From NCBI RefSeq assembly GCF_014652675.1, contig NZ_BMZG01000005.1:124001-188000 (forward strand): a stretch of DNA of 64,000 nt, in the 5' to 3' direction. Shown here piece by piece: positions 1-9,647 of this stretch. How positions within the stretch are numbered: position 1 is the stretch's first letter; every line of letters starts with the position of its first letter. The DNA is from Formosimonas limnophila. Lineage in GTDB: Bacteria > Pseudomonadota > Gammaproteobacteria > Burkholderiales > Burkholderiaceae. The translations under genes were made by a program, and so were the position numbers. Below the pieces are notes generated by a model. It ran no database searches and was not told the origin of the DNA. It saw only the letters and a program-made list of their open reading frames with translations.

Positions 1-812
1 TTCCAATTCGACGGTTTAAATTGTGCTGCACTGCTCTGTACCGTGGCTGACTCCATCGCATCAACCTCGCTCATAGGTGGCAATATGCCCGGCAATCTCG
101 CCGCGAGCATGGACTTTCCTGTTCCGGGCGGCCCGACCATCAGCACGCTATGGCCACCGGCTGCGGCAACTTCGAGGGCACGCTTAACGGTAAGCTGACC
201 GCGCACATCCGACCAATCGAGCTCTTGCTCATCGAGCACACTCAATAATGTATCGTCAACCTCAACCTCGCTTTGCGCCTCTGGTGAACGCAGTTTGGCA
301 CAGACTTCGAGCAACGAGCACGCCGACCAAACACGCGCGTTCGAGACCAGCGCAGCTTCAACACAGTTGTCCAACGGCAATATGACAATCGGTGGTTCGC
401 GCTGCTCACTCATCGCCTCTTGGGTGAGGCCAAAAGTCATGGCAAGCGCCCCTTGGATGGGACGCAGCTCACCCGACAACGAGAGCTCGCCTGCGAACTC
501 ATATTGGTGAATGTTTTTTACCTGCAATTGCCCACTGGCCAGCAAAATCCCCAAAGCAATCGGCAAATCAAAGCGCCCACCCGCTTTCGGCAAATCGGCA
601 GGTGCGAGATTAACCGTGATTCGCTTAGCAGGAAAGTTGAGCTGTGCATTTAATATAGCGGCACGCACACGGTCTTTGGATTCTTTAACTTCAGTTTCAG
701 GTAGCCCGACGATATTGAATGAAGGCAGACCATTTGCCAAGTGCACTTCAACCGTGACCTGCGGCGCAGCCATACCAAGCAACGCACGAGATTTAATAAC
801 CGCCAAACTCAT
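1..812 (-). CDS. comM: ComM/YifB-family Mg-chelatase-like ATPase, 5' part (runs off the window)
   Basis: This is the N-terminal 270 residues of a ComM/YifB-type AAA+ protein, a helicase-like factor that helps integrate incoming DNA during natural transformation. The start MSLAVIKSRALLGMAAPQV and the following NGLPSFNIVGLPE segment are typical of the N-terminal ChlI-like domain. A Walker A motif GPPGTGKS lies near residue 225 (bases 115-145). The gene is cut by the left edge, so Walker B and the C-terminal domain are not visible. The ion-channel gene upstream on the same strand ends 46 bases before this start. The start codon is preceded only by a weak AGGGG-like ribosome site. Family assignment is firm; a competence role is inferred from the family. 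Confidence 0.9.
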   Translation of the reverse strand, partial: MSLAVIKSRALLGMAAPQVTVEVHLANGLPSFNIVGLPETEVKESKDRVRAAILNAQLNFPAKRITVNLAPADLPKAGGRFDLPIALGILLASGQLQVKNIHQYEFAGELSLSGELRPIQGALAMTFGLTQEAMSEQREPPIVILPLDNCVEAALVSNARVWSACSLLEVCAKLRSPEAQSEVEVDDTLLSVLDEQELDWSDVRGQLTVKRALEVAAAGGHSVLMVGPPGTGKSMLAARLPGILPPMSEVDAMESATVQSSAAQFKPSNW

Positions 813-858
813 ACCCAAACCCCTGAATATTTGACACAATTGGATAAAACGGCCATTA

Positions 859-1950
859 TCAACCACCAAACATCGGACGCATAACCAAAAGCGTCGCGAT
901 GACATAAACCACCAAACAAGCGAGCGCAGTAAATCGATCAAACCTTACCGCTCGACGAATCGCTTTTGTATCCACTTCACCATCATGGATATGCGCGATT
1001 TTAGTCGATAGCGCCAATGCAGCCACTACAGAAATACAGTAAAAATACCCAATAACATACAACTTATCTAACAATGTCATATACTCAATTGTCGGCAGGT
1101 CTTGGCTTGTTGTCATTTGCAATGCTACGATTGACAGCAAGGACACGACTGCAATTTGAAATCTAGCATCAACCAGTGAGGGGTGTAACAGAAAAGCAAG
1201 CGAACAACAAATCACGGCAAGTAATATTGGCACAATGTTTTTCATAAACGCATTGACATGCGGCCGCTCAATAGGCAAATCAAATGTTAAACGAGAGTAC
1301 GTTGAAGCTGTCTCTGAGCGAGGATCACCAAACGTCGTCTGGTGTTTGTAATCACTCGCAACTAACGTGGGAGGCTGAAACAAAAAACCTGGTAATTTCA
1401 AATCCGAGTTCACCGATACCTTATCCACGGTGTACTGAAGGGCAGATGCATCTGATATGCCATCCTCAATCACCACACGGATCAGTTGCTTATCAAAGGG
1501 ATAATGTCGCAAATCCATTTTTCGGCTCATTTTACCCTGCACGTGTTTGACTTGATAAAAACTACCGTCCTCTAACTTTTCTGGCTTCTCATACGTATCT
1601 GTCAGCATAGAGCTCCAAGACTCCGAGTGGTTCACAAACTCCATGGAAGCAGCAGGGTTTATATCCTCGCCTTTCCAGCGAAACCAAATATAAAAATCCA
1701 CCATATAGTTATGCAGTTTTAAATCAATCGCCTGCACATCGTTTAAATAAACCCCCACGAGCACCTGTTTTGCTGTGGCTGGTTGAGAGTTTTTTGCAAG
1801 CTCTTTAACTTTTGCCATCGTCGTTTGATTCATAGCATCTGCGGCTGAAGATGGCGTGTGTGATTGCGCAGACACAGCTGGCACGAACAAGAAAATACAC
1901 AACACCATACAGATTTTCACTAACCAGTTATTTTTAGTTGATTGGTTCAT
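859..1950 (-). CDS. prokaryotic pentameric ligand-gated ion channel (Cys-loop receptor homologue)
   Basis: The 363-residue protein has the full layout of a prokaryotic pentameric ligand-gated channel. There is a signal peptide (about residues 1-29), an extracellular beta-sandwich ligand-binding domain (about 60-230) and four membrane helices (about 234-255, 262-283, 293-314, 338-358). The diagnostic loop is HYPFDKQ at residues 149-155, matching the FPFD motif; as in other bacterial members, the disulfide cysteine pair of animal receptors is absent. The M2-M3 stretch TSQDLPTIEYMTLLDK resembles ELIC more than GLIC in my reading. The M3-M4 loop is short. The start has a good AAGGATGGG ribosome site. 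The gene is divergent from the small secreted protein at 2155. Ligand and ion selectivity cannot be read from sequence. Confidence 0.88.
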   Translation of the reverse strand: MNQSTKNNWLVKICMVLCIFLFVPAVSAQSHTPSSAADAMNQTTMAKVKELAKNSQPATAKQVLVGVYLNDVQAIDLKLHNYMVDFYIWFRWKGEDINPAASMEFVNHSESWSSMLTDTYEKPEKLEDGSFYQVKHVQGKMSRKMDLRHYPFDKQLIRVVIEDGISDASALQYTVDKVSVNSDLKLPGFLFQPPTLVASDYKHQTTFGDPRSETASTYSRLTFDLPIERPHVNAFMKNIVPILLAVICCSLAFLLHPSLVDARFQIAVVSLLSIVALQMTTSQDLPTIEYMTLLDKLYVIGYFYCISVVAALALSTKIAHIHDGEVDTKAIRRAVRFDRFTALACLVVYVIATLLVMRPMFGG

Positions 1951-2091
1951 TTTTTCCCATCCTTGTTTATCATTCTTTCGTAGTGTCCATCATTCGACAA
2001 ATAAAATCAATCATGCAATGCATCAAACTCTGTCCATATTCTTATCATCATGTCTTCGCATTGTTCACCTATCATCACATCTGTTCGATCT

Positions 2092-2104
2092 AACAAACTT
2101 TGTT
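2092..2104. repeat. 13-bp inverted repeat between divergent genes
   Basis: AACAAACTTTGTT is a near-perfect palindrome lying 51 bases before the start of the gene at 2155 and 142 bases from the divergent channel gene. The flanks GTTCGATC and GAACGATC extend it imperfectly. It could be an operator for a shared regulator, but nothing else supports this. Confidence 0.3.
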
Positions 2105-2154
2105 GAACGATCAATCTCAGTTATTTAATCCTCACTTTTACCAAGGGGTACACT

Positions 2155-2595
2155 ATGAAAACGACCAAAAAATTCACTCTAGGCGCACTCATGACAGCAG
2201 TATCACTGATGAGCGCCACCAGCGCATTCGCTTGTAACAGCATGAAGGGCGAACACCACAAACAAGTGCACGAGCAAGCGATCGCCGCCTGCCAAGGCAA
2301 AATAGAAGGCAGCAGCGTCACTGTAAACAACCCAATGTGGGGCAATGTCACTGCGGTATGTGCACCAGACCATGACGGCACGCTCGCTGCAATGCCTCCC
2401 AAAATGGTAGAATATCGTAATGCAGCGATCGCCGCCTGCCAAGGCAAATCCAAAGGCGACAAAGTCTCACTGCAAAGCTGGCACGAAGCTGGCACGAGTG
2501 TCGAGGCCACTTGCGTACAAGGCAAAAACGGTCAAGGCTTAATGGCTCGACCAGCAAACATGAAAAAACACATGGAAAACAAAAATGACATGTAA
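2155..2595 (+). CDS. small secreted protein with two tandem Cys-containing repeats
   Basis: A 146-residue exported protein with an evident signal peptide (MKKTTKK-like start, cleavage near SAFA). After it come two copies of a roughly 45-residue unit, about residues 38-78 and 88-130. Each unit begins with AIAACQGK and contains a second Cys about 27-28 residues later, so each could form one disulfide. Short Cys-repeat units of this ACxGK type occur in other proteobacterial periplasmic proteins without a firm role. The repeats share an identical 24-base DNA stretch (2278-2301 and 2425-2448), pointing to a recent duplication or gene conversion. It has its own ribosome site (CAAGGGG) and is followed by a terminator at 2698. 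Function unknown; the divergent ion channel is its only suggestive neighbour. Confidence 0.75.
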   Translation: MKTTKKFTLGALMTAVSLMSATSAFACNSMKGEHHKQVHEQAIAACQGKIEGSSVTVNNPMWGNVTAVCAPDHDGTLAAMPPKMVEYRNAAIAACQGKSKGDKVSLQSWHEAGTSVEATCVQGKNGQGLMARPANMKKHMENKNDM

Positions 2596-2697
2596 GCAAC
2601 CCCAAAAGAGAGAGCGCTCAATAAAACGAATGCTCGTTCTTTTATGATAAATTTATCGTTGAGTGATTCTGTTTTCGATCATTTCATCTCCCTCTTC

Positions 2698-2725
2698 CCG
2701 TCGACCCTTGTGTCGGCGGTTTTTT
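2698..2725 (+). terminator. Rho-independent terminator
   Basis: CCGTCGAC / GTCGGCGG pair as an 8-bp stem (one G-U) around a CCTTGT loop, followed by six T. It most likely ends the transcript of the secreted repeat protein, 103 bases downstream of its stop codon. The intervening sequence holds only weak hairpins. Confidence 0.7.
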
Positions 2726-2837
2726 ATGCGGATGAAATGTACAAAGGATTTTCAATTGCTGTAATAAACCATCCATTGCTAAACACCAATAAACTTAAAT
2801 CCAATGATTTGAGGATTGCGGTTAAAGCGCAATCATT

Positions 2838-2872
2838 AAAAAATGCCCGATGAAAATCATCGGGCATTTTTT
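2838..2872. terminator. bidirectional terminator before the response regulator gene
   Basis: A perfect 16-base stem (AAAAAATGCCCGATGA and its complement) with a 3-base loop. With A/T tracts on both sides it can act in both directions. It sits 28 bases beyond the stop codon of the response regulator on the minus strand. Confidence 0.8.
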
Positions 2873-2900
2873 AACTCCTTCCACAACACTTGAACCCGCA

Positions 2901-3590
2901 TCATACAGGCGGCGAGTAGCGGTAGCCAAGACCATACACAGATTGCACCACATCAACCTCAGGCAGCACGACGCTGATTTTTTTGCGCAAATTTTTGATA
3001 TGGCTGTCAATGGCACGATCAAACACATCCAAGTTATCGTTGTAAGCATTCGTGATGAGCTGGTCACGAGAAAACACACGCTCTGGTTGCTCAAGCATGG
3101 TCACAAATAAACGCAATTCGGTGGGCGTTAGGTCAATTTTTTTATCTCCATAGCGAATGATTTGTGCCGCTTCATCGTAGACAAAAATCGCACTGGCTGG
3201 ATTGTGCCGCTGACGACGACGGATGAGCGCCTGCACACGCATCACCATCTCTTTTGGGCTAAATGGTTTGCACATGTAATCGTCCGCGCCATTTTCAAAG
3301 CCAATGATGCGATCAAACTCTTCGACTTTCGCACTAATCATCATCACGGGCACATCAGAAAACTCACGAATCTCTCGGCATAAGGCAATGCCATCACGAC
3401 CCTGCACGTCAGGAATCATGATGTCCAGCAAAACGATGTCTGGATTGTACTCTTTCACCACATCAATCACTGCATCACCGCGATCGCGCCAAAGAACAGT
3501 GTAGCCTGCATTTTGTAAATAAGCCTGTTGTACTTGGGCAATCATCTCTTCATCCTCAACCAAAAGGACGACCGATTTTCGTTCTGTCAT
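2901..3590 (-). CDS. baeR: OmpR-family response regulator, BaeR-like
   Basis: A 229-residue response regulator. The receiver domain (about 6-122) has the acidic pair E12/D13, phospho-acceptor D56 in LLDIMIPD and the conserved Lys in CKPFSPKE. The OmpR/PhoB winged helix (about 135-226) ends with SVYGLGYRYSP. The phrase DVQGRDGIALCREIREFSD and the general layout match BaeR, the envelope-stress regulator. The gene lies 116 bases downstream of its kinase on the same strand, so the two are probably co-transcribed with kinase first. The symbol is a family-level call; the true stimulus is unknown. Confidence 0.85.
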   Translation of the reverse strand: MTERKSVVLLVEDEEMIAQVQQAYLQNAGYTVLWRDRGDAVIDVVKEYNPDIVLLDIMIPDVQGRDGIALCREIREFSDVPVMMISAKVEEFDRIIGFENGADDYMCKPFSPKEMVMRVQALIRRRQRHNPASAIFVYDEAAQIIRYGDKKIDLTPTELRLFVTMLEQPERVFSRDQLITNAYNDNLDVFDRAIDSHIKNLRKKISVVLPEVDVVQSVYGLGYRYSPPV

Positions 3591-3706
3591 TGCTGCACTC
3601 CTAAAAGGTCAACGAGCACTGCGCTCATTGGTTCATCATCACTTGTACGCACGGCGCACAAATTCATTTTTGTCTGAAAAAACCACCACTCATTTCCCAC
3701 AACCAC

Positions 3707-5296
3707 TTACTTTTTAGCAACTTTACCAGCAGTCTTGTTTGGCTGCCAGAGAGGCAAATCAACCACCACACGTAACCCACCCATGTCCGAGTGTTCAGCA
3801 TGAATGACGCCACGATGCACATGAACAATGCTCTCACAAATCGCCAAGCCCAAGCCAGAACCACCAGTACCACGGTTACGCGACGCATCGACACGGTAAA
3901 ATCGTTCAAACAAGTGAGGCAACGCTTCGTCAGAAACACTCGGAGAAGAGTCCTCGACCGTAATTCGAGCAAGATTGTCGACGCGACACGCCGTTAACTT
4001 TACAAAGCCCGGTGCATCCGTATAACGCGCACTGTTGACTAAAACATTACGCAGTACCTGTTGCAATCGTTGTTCATCGCCCCATACCGACATGGGCTCA
4101 TCAGGGATCTCCAATTGCAAAGTCAATCCCGCCGCATCAAATGAGGCTTTATTGTCCCGATAAACATTAGATAGCCATTGCTTAATGTCCACCTGCGCAT
4201 TTTGTAAATCCCACTGGCCAGCATCAGCACGCGCCATGGCTTGCAAATCATTGACCAGTACCGAGAAATCGGTCACCACTTTCAGGTTGCGATTCCACTC
4301 TGCATCGTTGTTCGGAATCACGCCATCGCGCATAGCCTCCATGCGACTGCGCAAGATAGTCAGCGGTGTGCGCAGTTCGTGTGATGTATCGGCCATCCAC
4401 TGTTTGCGCGCCACCTCTTGAGCACACAAATTCCCTGCCATTAGGTTAAAGTGTTGCTCTATTTCACTCACCTCATCACGTCCTTTGGCAGGCAAGCGCG
4501 TATCCAAACGCCCTACCGATACCAAACGAAAAGCATCTTTGAGACGCCCGATCGGGCGGCGGAAATAAAGCGCCAACCACCATGCAAACACGGCTGAAAA
4601 AACCGCTGCGGCCGCCAGCATGAAAAACATCGACTCAAGCTGCTCCTCCAAAAATCGTCGTCCCAACACATCCATCTCTGGCGCGCCTTTGCGAATCAGC
4701 CACTGTGCCACCAAGTGACCGTTTACATCCTTAATTGGCGCGCGCAAGGCTTGCTCAGCAGAAATTAATTCACCAACCACCAAAACACCATCCGCATCCA
4801 ATAACGCCACACCCCGCAAAAAAGGCGGCAAACTAAGTTGCCCCGAATCCATTTGCTTCAGATACTGATTCAGATAAGGACTTTGTAAGTCTTTAAGTGG
4901 GCGACTTTTTGAATAATTCGGAAAAATCATCGCACCATTTGCTGACGATGAAGGTGCTTCTGGCCAAATTGGCAAAGCAGGCTGCTTGTCTTTTTCTTGC
5001 TTATTCTCTTGACCTTGGCGACGCGCCTCACGCTCTTGGCTGCGCTCAGCCTCTGCCCCCATCACCAAATTCAACCAAGCATTTCCTTCTGACAAGCCAC
5101 GCACACCTTGATTTTTAGCCGAATAGACAAGCACCGCTTGTTCAATGTTTGAAAGTCGCTGTACTTTCACATGGGCAATATAATTGTCAAAACCATCGCG
5201 CAACACTTTGTGTTGAGCACCTGTGATCAGCAATACCAATATGGCGGCGATGGCAAAAAAAGCCAGAAAGAATTTCTTTTGTAAAGACAATGCCAT
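3707..5296 (-). CDS. baeS: sensor histidine kinase, BaeS-like
   Basis: A 529-residue membrane kinase. An N-terminal helix (about 8-27) precedes a periplasmic region to about residue 215. That region includes an unusual charged stretch rich in E, R, Q and K (about 83-107). A second helix (about 217-237) leads into a HAMP domain. The dimerisation box SHELRTP places the phospho-accepting His near residue 306, and the ATPase domain carries GSGLGLAICESIV. It feeds the BaeR-like regulator immediately downstream. About 130 bases upstream, on the opposite strand, lie the Fur box and promoter of a putative small RNA. Confidence 0.85.
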   Translation of the reverse strand: MALSLQKKFFLAFFAIAAILVLLITGAQHKVLRDGFDNYIAHVKVQRLSNIEQAVLVYSAKNQGVRGLSEGNAWLNLVMGAEAERSQEREARRQGQENKQEKDKQPALPIWPEAPSSSANGAMIFPNYSKSRPLKDLQSPYLNQYLKQMDSGQLSLPPFLRGVALLDADGVLVVGELISAEQALRAPIKDVNGHLVAQWLIRKGAPEMDVLGRRFLEEQLESMFFMLAAAAVFSAVFAWWLALYFRRPIGRLKDAFRLVSVGRLDTRLPAKGRDEVSEIEQHFNLMAGNLCAQEVARKQWMADTSHELRTPLTILRSRMEAMRDGVIPNNDAEWNRNLKVVTDFSVLVNDLQAMARADAGQWDLQNAQVDIKQWLSNVYRDNKASFDAAGLTLQLEIPDEPMSVWGDEQRLQQVLRNVLVNSARYTDAPGFVKLTACRVDNLARITVEDSSPSVSDEALPHLFERFYRVDASRNRGTGGSGLGLAICESIVHVHRGVIHAEHSDMGGLRVVVDLPLWQPNKTAGKVAKK

Positions 5297-5429
5297 AAAA
5301 CCCCAAAAGCCTTTGTGCGAAATACAAAACGATAAAACTTGCGAGAATCATGAGTATAAGCCGCAAACATGCACAAAACGTGGAAATTTATTGACACAGC
5401 CGCTCCATCAAAAAAACCTTCAAATTGCA

Positions 5430-5448
5430 AATGAAAATAATTACCATT
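5430..5448 (+). promoter_or_regulatory. putative Fur box
   Basis: AATGAAAATAATTACCATT fits the 7-1-7 Fur consensus TGATAATnATTATCA at 12 of 14 positions (5432-5446). It is also flanked by the palindromic arms CAAATG (5428-5433) and CATTTG (5445-5450). It lies 5 bases upstream of a consensus -35 box, a position where bound Fur would block RNA polymerase. Binding is inferred. Confidence 0.6.
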
Positions 5449-5452
5449 TGTA

Positions 5453-5481
5453 TTGACATAAAAGCCAACCCTCGATATACT
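5453..5481 (+). promoter_or_regulatory. sigma70 promoter of the putative small RNA
   Basis: TTGACA (5453-5458) and TATACT (5476-5481) are separated by exactly 17 bases. This is the best sigma70 promoter I see in the window. Transcription would start near 5488. No credible open reading frame follows before the terminator at 5558. Confidence 0.75.
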
Positions 5482-5487
5482 GATTAC

Positions 5488-5588
5488 ATATTCGGAACAA
5501 CAATGCCGCGCTTCCTCAGCACGGGCACCGAATCGGGAAGTGGTGTTCCCTCCTTCGCCGCACAGGCTTAAACCTGTGCGGTTTTTTT
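5488..5588 (+). ncRNA. putative Fur-regulated small RNA (RyhB/NrrF/PrrF-like by regulation only)
   Basis: About 100 nt lie between a near-consensus promoter and a strong terminator. The transcript can fold: GGAACA (5494-5499) pairs with TGTTCC (5544-5549), and CTTCC (5511-5515) with GGAAG (5536-5540). A short C/U-rich single strand (about 5549-5557, containing CCTCC) precedes the terminator hairpin. Such a region could pair with Shine-Dalgarno sequences, as in trans-acting small RNAs. The adjacent Fur box suggests expression under iron limitation. I do not recognise it as 6S, SRP or tmRNA. The start site and targets are unknown. Confidence 0.6.
5558..5588 (+). terminator. Rho-independent terminator of the small RNA
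   Basis: CCGCACAGG, loop CTTAAA, CCTGTGCGG, then seven T. A 9-bp perfect stem with a T tract, oriented to end the transcript started at about 5488. Confidence 0.85.
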
Positions 5589-5596
5589 GTGCGCAC

Positions 5597-5635
5597 AAAA
5601 AAGACGCGATATCCTGCTCGAAATCGCGTCTTTTT
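5597..5635. terminator. terminator downstream of the FAD/Fe-S oxidoreductase
   Basis: AAAAAGACGCGAT (5598-5610) and ATCGCGTCTTTTT (5623-5635) form a perfect 13-bp stem with a 12-base loop. It lies 20 bases after the stop codon of the minus-strand oxidoreductase and is symmetrical enough to work in both directions. Confidence 0.75.
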
Positions 5636-5654
5636 CACCCCTCTGAAGAGCGTG

Positions 5655-8600
5655 TTATACCAATACGCGCTCAATGCCACCATTATTGGCCATCTTCACA
5701 TACTCAGGCAACCAGTTTTCACCCAAAATATGTTTCGCCATTTCCACCACAATGTAATCAGCGTCTGAATCAATGTCATCACGGTAGCGGTGCAAACCTT
5801 GCAAACACGCTGGGCATGAAGTGAGTACTTTGACTTTACCTTCAAAGCCATCGGCACGCAACTCATCTGCGCCTTTGCGCAATTCTTCTTCTTTGCGAAA
5901 ACGAACTTGCGTGGCGATGTCAGGGCGGCTCAAGGCAAACGTGCCCGATTCGCCGCAGCAGCGGTCACTCAAAGGCACGTCGGTGTCCATCAAGCTGGAA
6001 ACCACTTTGAGCGGTGCATGAGTTTTCATCGGGCTGTGGCATGGATCGTGGTACATGTAGCGCACGCCGTTGACGCCTTCGATTTTGATGTTTTTTTCCA
6101 ATAAAAACTCGTGGATGTCGAGCAAGCGCGCATTCGGAAAAATCTGCTCAAACTGATATTTTTCAAGTTGATCCATGCACGTGCCACACGAAACAATCAC
6201 GGTTTTGATGTCCAGATAATTGAGTGTGTTGGCAACGCGGTGAAACAGCACGCGGTTGTCGGTGGTGATTTTGTCCGCTTTGTCCGAGTTGCCTGTGGCG
6301 TGTTGTGGGTAGCCGCAACATAGATAACCAGGAGGCAAAACAGTTTGCACGCCCACATGATAAAGCATAGCTTGGGTGGCCAAGCCAACTTGCGAGAACA
6401 ATCGCTCCGAACCACAGCCTGGGAAATAAAACACGGCTTCAGCATCGGATGCGGTTTGTGGGTTGCGGATAATCGGTACGTATTTATTGTCTTCGATGTC
6501 GAGCAATGCACGCGCGGTTTTTTTCGGTAAATTACCGGGCATGGGTTTATTAATGAAGTGAATCACCTGCTCGCGCATTAGCGCACGGCCAATAGTCGGC
6601 GCGGGCTGCTTGATTTGCGAGCGCGTGATGAGCATCGATTTGGCAAGTTTGTGCGCCCAGTTTTGTGCCTTGCCACCCCACTCGAGCACGACTTTTTTAT
6701 ACATGCGAATGGTGGCGGGGTCTTTCATATTCAAATACATCATGGCCAAATTCGTGCCGATGTTCGGTGTTTTTTTGTCCATTTTGCGCAATAAGTTGCG
6801 CATGGCAATCGTCACATCGCCAAAGTCGATGTTGACAGGGCACGGCTTTTCGCAGCGATGACACACGGTGCAATGGTCGGCGATGTCTTCAAACTCTTCC
6901 CAATGTTTAATCGAAATGCCGCGCCGCGTTTGCTCTTCGTACAAAAACGCTTCGATGAGCAATGAAGTGGCAAGGATTTTATTGCGTGGCGAGTAGAGTA
7001 AGTTCGCCACAGGCACATGGGTCGAACACACGGGCTTGCATTTACCACAGCGCAAGCAGTCTTTGACACTCGCTGCAATCTCACCGATATCGGACTGCTG
7101 CATGATGAGCGACTCTGAACCCATGAGGCCAAACGATGGGGTATAAGCATTACGCAAATCCGCATGGGGCATGAGTTTGCCACGATTGAAATAACCGTTC
7201 GGGTCAACTTTGTTTTTATACGCACGGAACGGCGCGAGTTCTTCTTCGGTTAAAAATTCGAGTTTGGTGATACCAATGCCATGCTCACCCGAAATCACAC
7301 CATCGAGGTCACGCGCGATTTGCATGATGCGCGCAACAGCCTCGTTGGCCTCTTGCAGCATGTCATAATCATCCGAGTTGACAGGAATGTTGGTGTGCAC
7401 ATTGCCATCGCCTGCGTGCATGTGCAGCGCGACGAATACGCGCGAACGCAATATTTTTTTGTGAATCTGTCCACATTCATCGAGGATTTGTGTGAAGGAC
7501 AAACCCGTGAAAATACGACGCAATTCAGTGCGCACTTCACGTTTGTACGACAAGCGAATCGTGCGGTCTTGCAAGACATCAAATACTTTAACCTCAGGCT
7601 CACGGGTTAAGCGCTCGCGCAACGCAGCGATTTGAGCTGGTTCCGTGAAATCCACCGCCGCTTCAATGGCATCGGCCAATCGTTCATCCATCTGCGACAT
7701 CCAGTATGTCCAACGCATTTTCACACGACCAATCAACAACAGTGCGTCGTCATCACGCTCACCCAGCACTTCGTCTTTATTGACGCTCGAATCATGCTCT
7801 TCTTCATTTTTGGTAATCGGTAAATCACCTTTGAAGTAATTTTCCAACGCCGCGAGCAACTTGAGCTTGTTGCGGCTGGACAACTCAATGTTGATACGTT
7901 CAATCGCGTCGGTATATTCGCCCATGCGTGGTAATGGAATCACAACGTCTTCGTTCACCTTAAAGGCATTAGTGTGCCGCGCTATCGCCGCAGTGCGCGC
8001 ACGGTCGAGCCAGAACTTTTTACGCGCCTCCTTGGCCACCGCGACAAAACCTTCTCCCGTGCGCGTATTAGCCATGCGCACCACTTCGGATGTCGCGTGC
8101 GCGACCGCATCTTCATTGTCACCGACAATATCGCCAATCAACACCATTTTGGGCAAATCGCCGCGACGACTTTTGGTCGCATAACCGACCGCACGCAAAT
8201 AACGTTCATCCAAATGCTCCAACCCAGCAAGGGTTGCGCCGCCCTCGGCTTTGGCAGTTTCAAACAAATAATCTTTGATTTCAACAATCGACGGAATCGA
8301 CTCGCGCGCCTGACCAAAAAACTCCAAACACACCGTGCGCGTGAACGCATGTTGGCGATGCAACACCCAACGCGCGCTGGTGATGAGGCCGTCGCAACCT
8401 TCTTTTTGGACACCAGGCAAGCCCGATAAAAATTTATCGGTCACATCTTTGCCCAAGCCTGCTTTTCGGAATTTATAGCCCTCGATTTTTAACGTCTCGC
8501 GCCCCAGCTCTTTTTGTCGGTCACTCGAGTAACGCACCACTTCAAATGTGGCAAAGGGCGCATCGTGAATTTTGCTCATATTGTGGTCAAGCCGCGTCAC

Positions 8601-9647
8601 ATCCAGCCACTCACCATCTGGGTTGACCATGCGCCAACTCGCCAAGTTATCCAACGCCGTGCCCCACAATACCGCTTTTTTACCGCCCGCATTCATCGCC
8701 ACATTGCCACCAACGCACGACGCATCAGCGCTGGTCGGATCGACGGCGAACACCAAGCCTGCTTTTTTGGCGTATTCTTCAACGCGGCGCGTCACCACAC
8801 CTGCACCTGTTTCAATCGTCGCCACATCCTCGCTCATCATCGCGCCGCGCCACATTTGTACAGGCTCAATTTGAATGAGTTTTTCGGTATTGATGACCAC
8901 CGAGCGCGCATCGAGCGGCACTGCACCGCCCGTATAGCCCGTGCCACCACCGCGTGGGATAATGGTCAAGCCCAGTTCAATCGAAGCGCGCACCAAACCC
9001 GCTATTTCCATTTCGGTATCCGGAGTGAGCACCACAAACGGATACTCCACGCGCCAGTCGGTCGCATCCGTCACATGCGAGACGCGGCTCAAACCATCGA
9101 ATTTAATATTGCCTTTGGCGGTGTGTTTGGCAAACTTTGATTTCGCCGCTTGGCGCAAATCATACATTTGGCGAAATTGCTCAGCAAAGTTGGCCACAGC
9201 CGTGCGCGCTTTGGTAACCAAAGCCTCCACTTTGGCCGCACGCAAGCGAGACGCCTCATCGGTATTCGTCACCAAGTCAATGTCGCGGCGCTTAGCAATT
9301 TCGTTTAATCGATGATTGAGCGCCTCAACCAAGGCAGCACGACGCTTGGGGTTGTCCAATAAATCGTCCTGCAGATACGGATTGCGATTAACCACCCAAA
9401 TATCACCCAACACCTCGTACAACATCCGAGCAGAACGACCTGTTCGCCGCTCAGAACGCAGTTCCAGAACGATTTGCCACGCGTCATCGCCCAGCAGGCG
9501 AATGATGATTTCTCGGTCTGAAAATGATGTGTAGTTGTACGGAATTTCACGCATACGTGATGAGTCCAGCAACTCAGTCAAGGCCGCCGATGGTGTGGCA
9601 ATGTAGGCAAAATTGGGGTTTAAAGGCGCGTTAAACGGTGCATTCAT
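5655..9647 (-). CDS. FAD-linked oxidase / Fe-S / CCG-domain oxidoreductase (DUF3683-containing, D-2-hydroxyacid dehydrogenase type)
   Basis: A very large (about 1330 residues) fusion enzyme. In order it has an N-terminal region of the DUF3683 type, an FAD-binding_4 domain with the glycine-rich [14 protein letters not shown], and an FAD-oxidase C-terminal domain with [14 protein letters not shown] and SGEHGIG. Then come two ferredoxin-type clusters ([11 protein letters not shown] and [13 protein letters not shown]) and two cysteine-rich CCG segments (FPGCGSERL...[15 protein letters not shown]...CCGESG). This architecture resembles GlcD plus GlcF fused in one chain and is common in Burkholderiales. 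It probably oxidises a D-2-hydroxy acid such as lactate and passes electrons to the respiratory chain; the substrate is not identifiable. I place the start at 9647 because GAGGA lies 8 bases upstream; an upstream in-frame ATG would add nine residues. Confidence 0.85.
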   Translation of the reverse strand: MNAPFNAPLNPNFAYIATPSAALTELLDSSRMREIPYNYTSFSDREIIIRLLGDDAWQIVLELRSERRTGRSARMLYEVLGDIWVVNRNPYLQDDLLDNPKRRAALVEALNHRLNEIAKRRDIDLVTNTDEASRLRAAKVEALVTKARTAVANFAEQFRQMYDLRQAAKSKFAKHTAKGNIKFDGLSRVSHVTDATDWRVEYPFVVLTPDTEMEIAGLVRASIELGLTIIPRGGGTGYTGGAVPLDARSVVINTEKLIQIEPVQMWRGAMMSEDVATIETGAGVVTRRVEEYAKKAGLVFAVDPTSADASCVGGNVAMNAGGKKAVLWGTALDNLASWRMVNPDGEWLDVTRLDHNMSKIHDAPFATFEVVRYSSDRQKELGRETLKIEGYKFRKAGLGKDVTDKFLSGLPGVQKEGCDGLITSARWVLHRQHAFTRTVCLEFFGQARESIPSIVEIKDYLFETAKAEGGATLAGLEHLDERYLRAVGYATKSRRGDLPKMVLIGDIVGDNEDAVAHATSEVVRMANTRTGEGFVAVAKEARKKFWLDRARTAAIARHTNAFKVNEDVVIPLPRMGEYTDAIERINIELSSRNKLKLLAALENYFKGDLPITKNEEEHDSSVNKDEVLGERDDDALLLIGRVKMRWTYWMSQMDERLADAIEAAVDFTEPAQIAALRERLTREPEVKVFDVLQDRTIRLSYKREVRTELRRIFTGLSFTQILDECGQIHKKILRSRVFVALHMHAGDGNVHTNIPVNSDDYDMLQEANEAVARIMQIARDLDGVISGEHGIGITKLEFLTEEELAPFRAYKNKVDPNGYFNRGKLMPHADLRNAYTPSFGLMGSESLIMQQSDIGEIAASVKDCLRCGKCKPVCSTHVPVANLLYSPRNKILATSLLIEAFLYEEQTRRGISIKHWEEFEDIADHCTVCHRCEKPCPVNIDFGDVTIAMRNLLRKMDKKTPNIGTNLAMMYLNMKDPATIRMYKKVVLEWGGKAQNWAHKLAKSMLITRSQIKQPAPTIGRALMREQVIHFINKPMPGNLPKKTARALLDIEDNKYVPIIRNPQTASDAEAVFYFPGCGSERLFSQVGLATQAMLYHVGVQTVLPPGYLCCGYPQHATGNSDKADKITTDNRVLFHRVANTLNYLDIKTVIVSCGTCMDQLEKYQFEQIFPNARLLDIHEFLLEKNIKIEGVNGVRYMYHDPCHSPMKTHAPLKVVSSLMDTDVPLSDRCCGESGTFALSRPDIATQVRFRKEEELRKGADELRADGFEGKVKVLTSCPACLQGLHRYRDDIDSDADYIVVEMAKHILGENWLPEYVKMANNGGIERVLV

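Noticed and set aside
2644-2853. 69-codon frame between two terminators
   Set aside because: It spans the terminator at 2698-2725 and runs into the next one; no ribosome site or homology.
8514-9140. 208-codon plus-strand frame
   Set aside because: Antisense to the FAD/Fe-S oxidoreductase; no ribosome site or recognisable domain.
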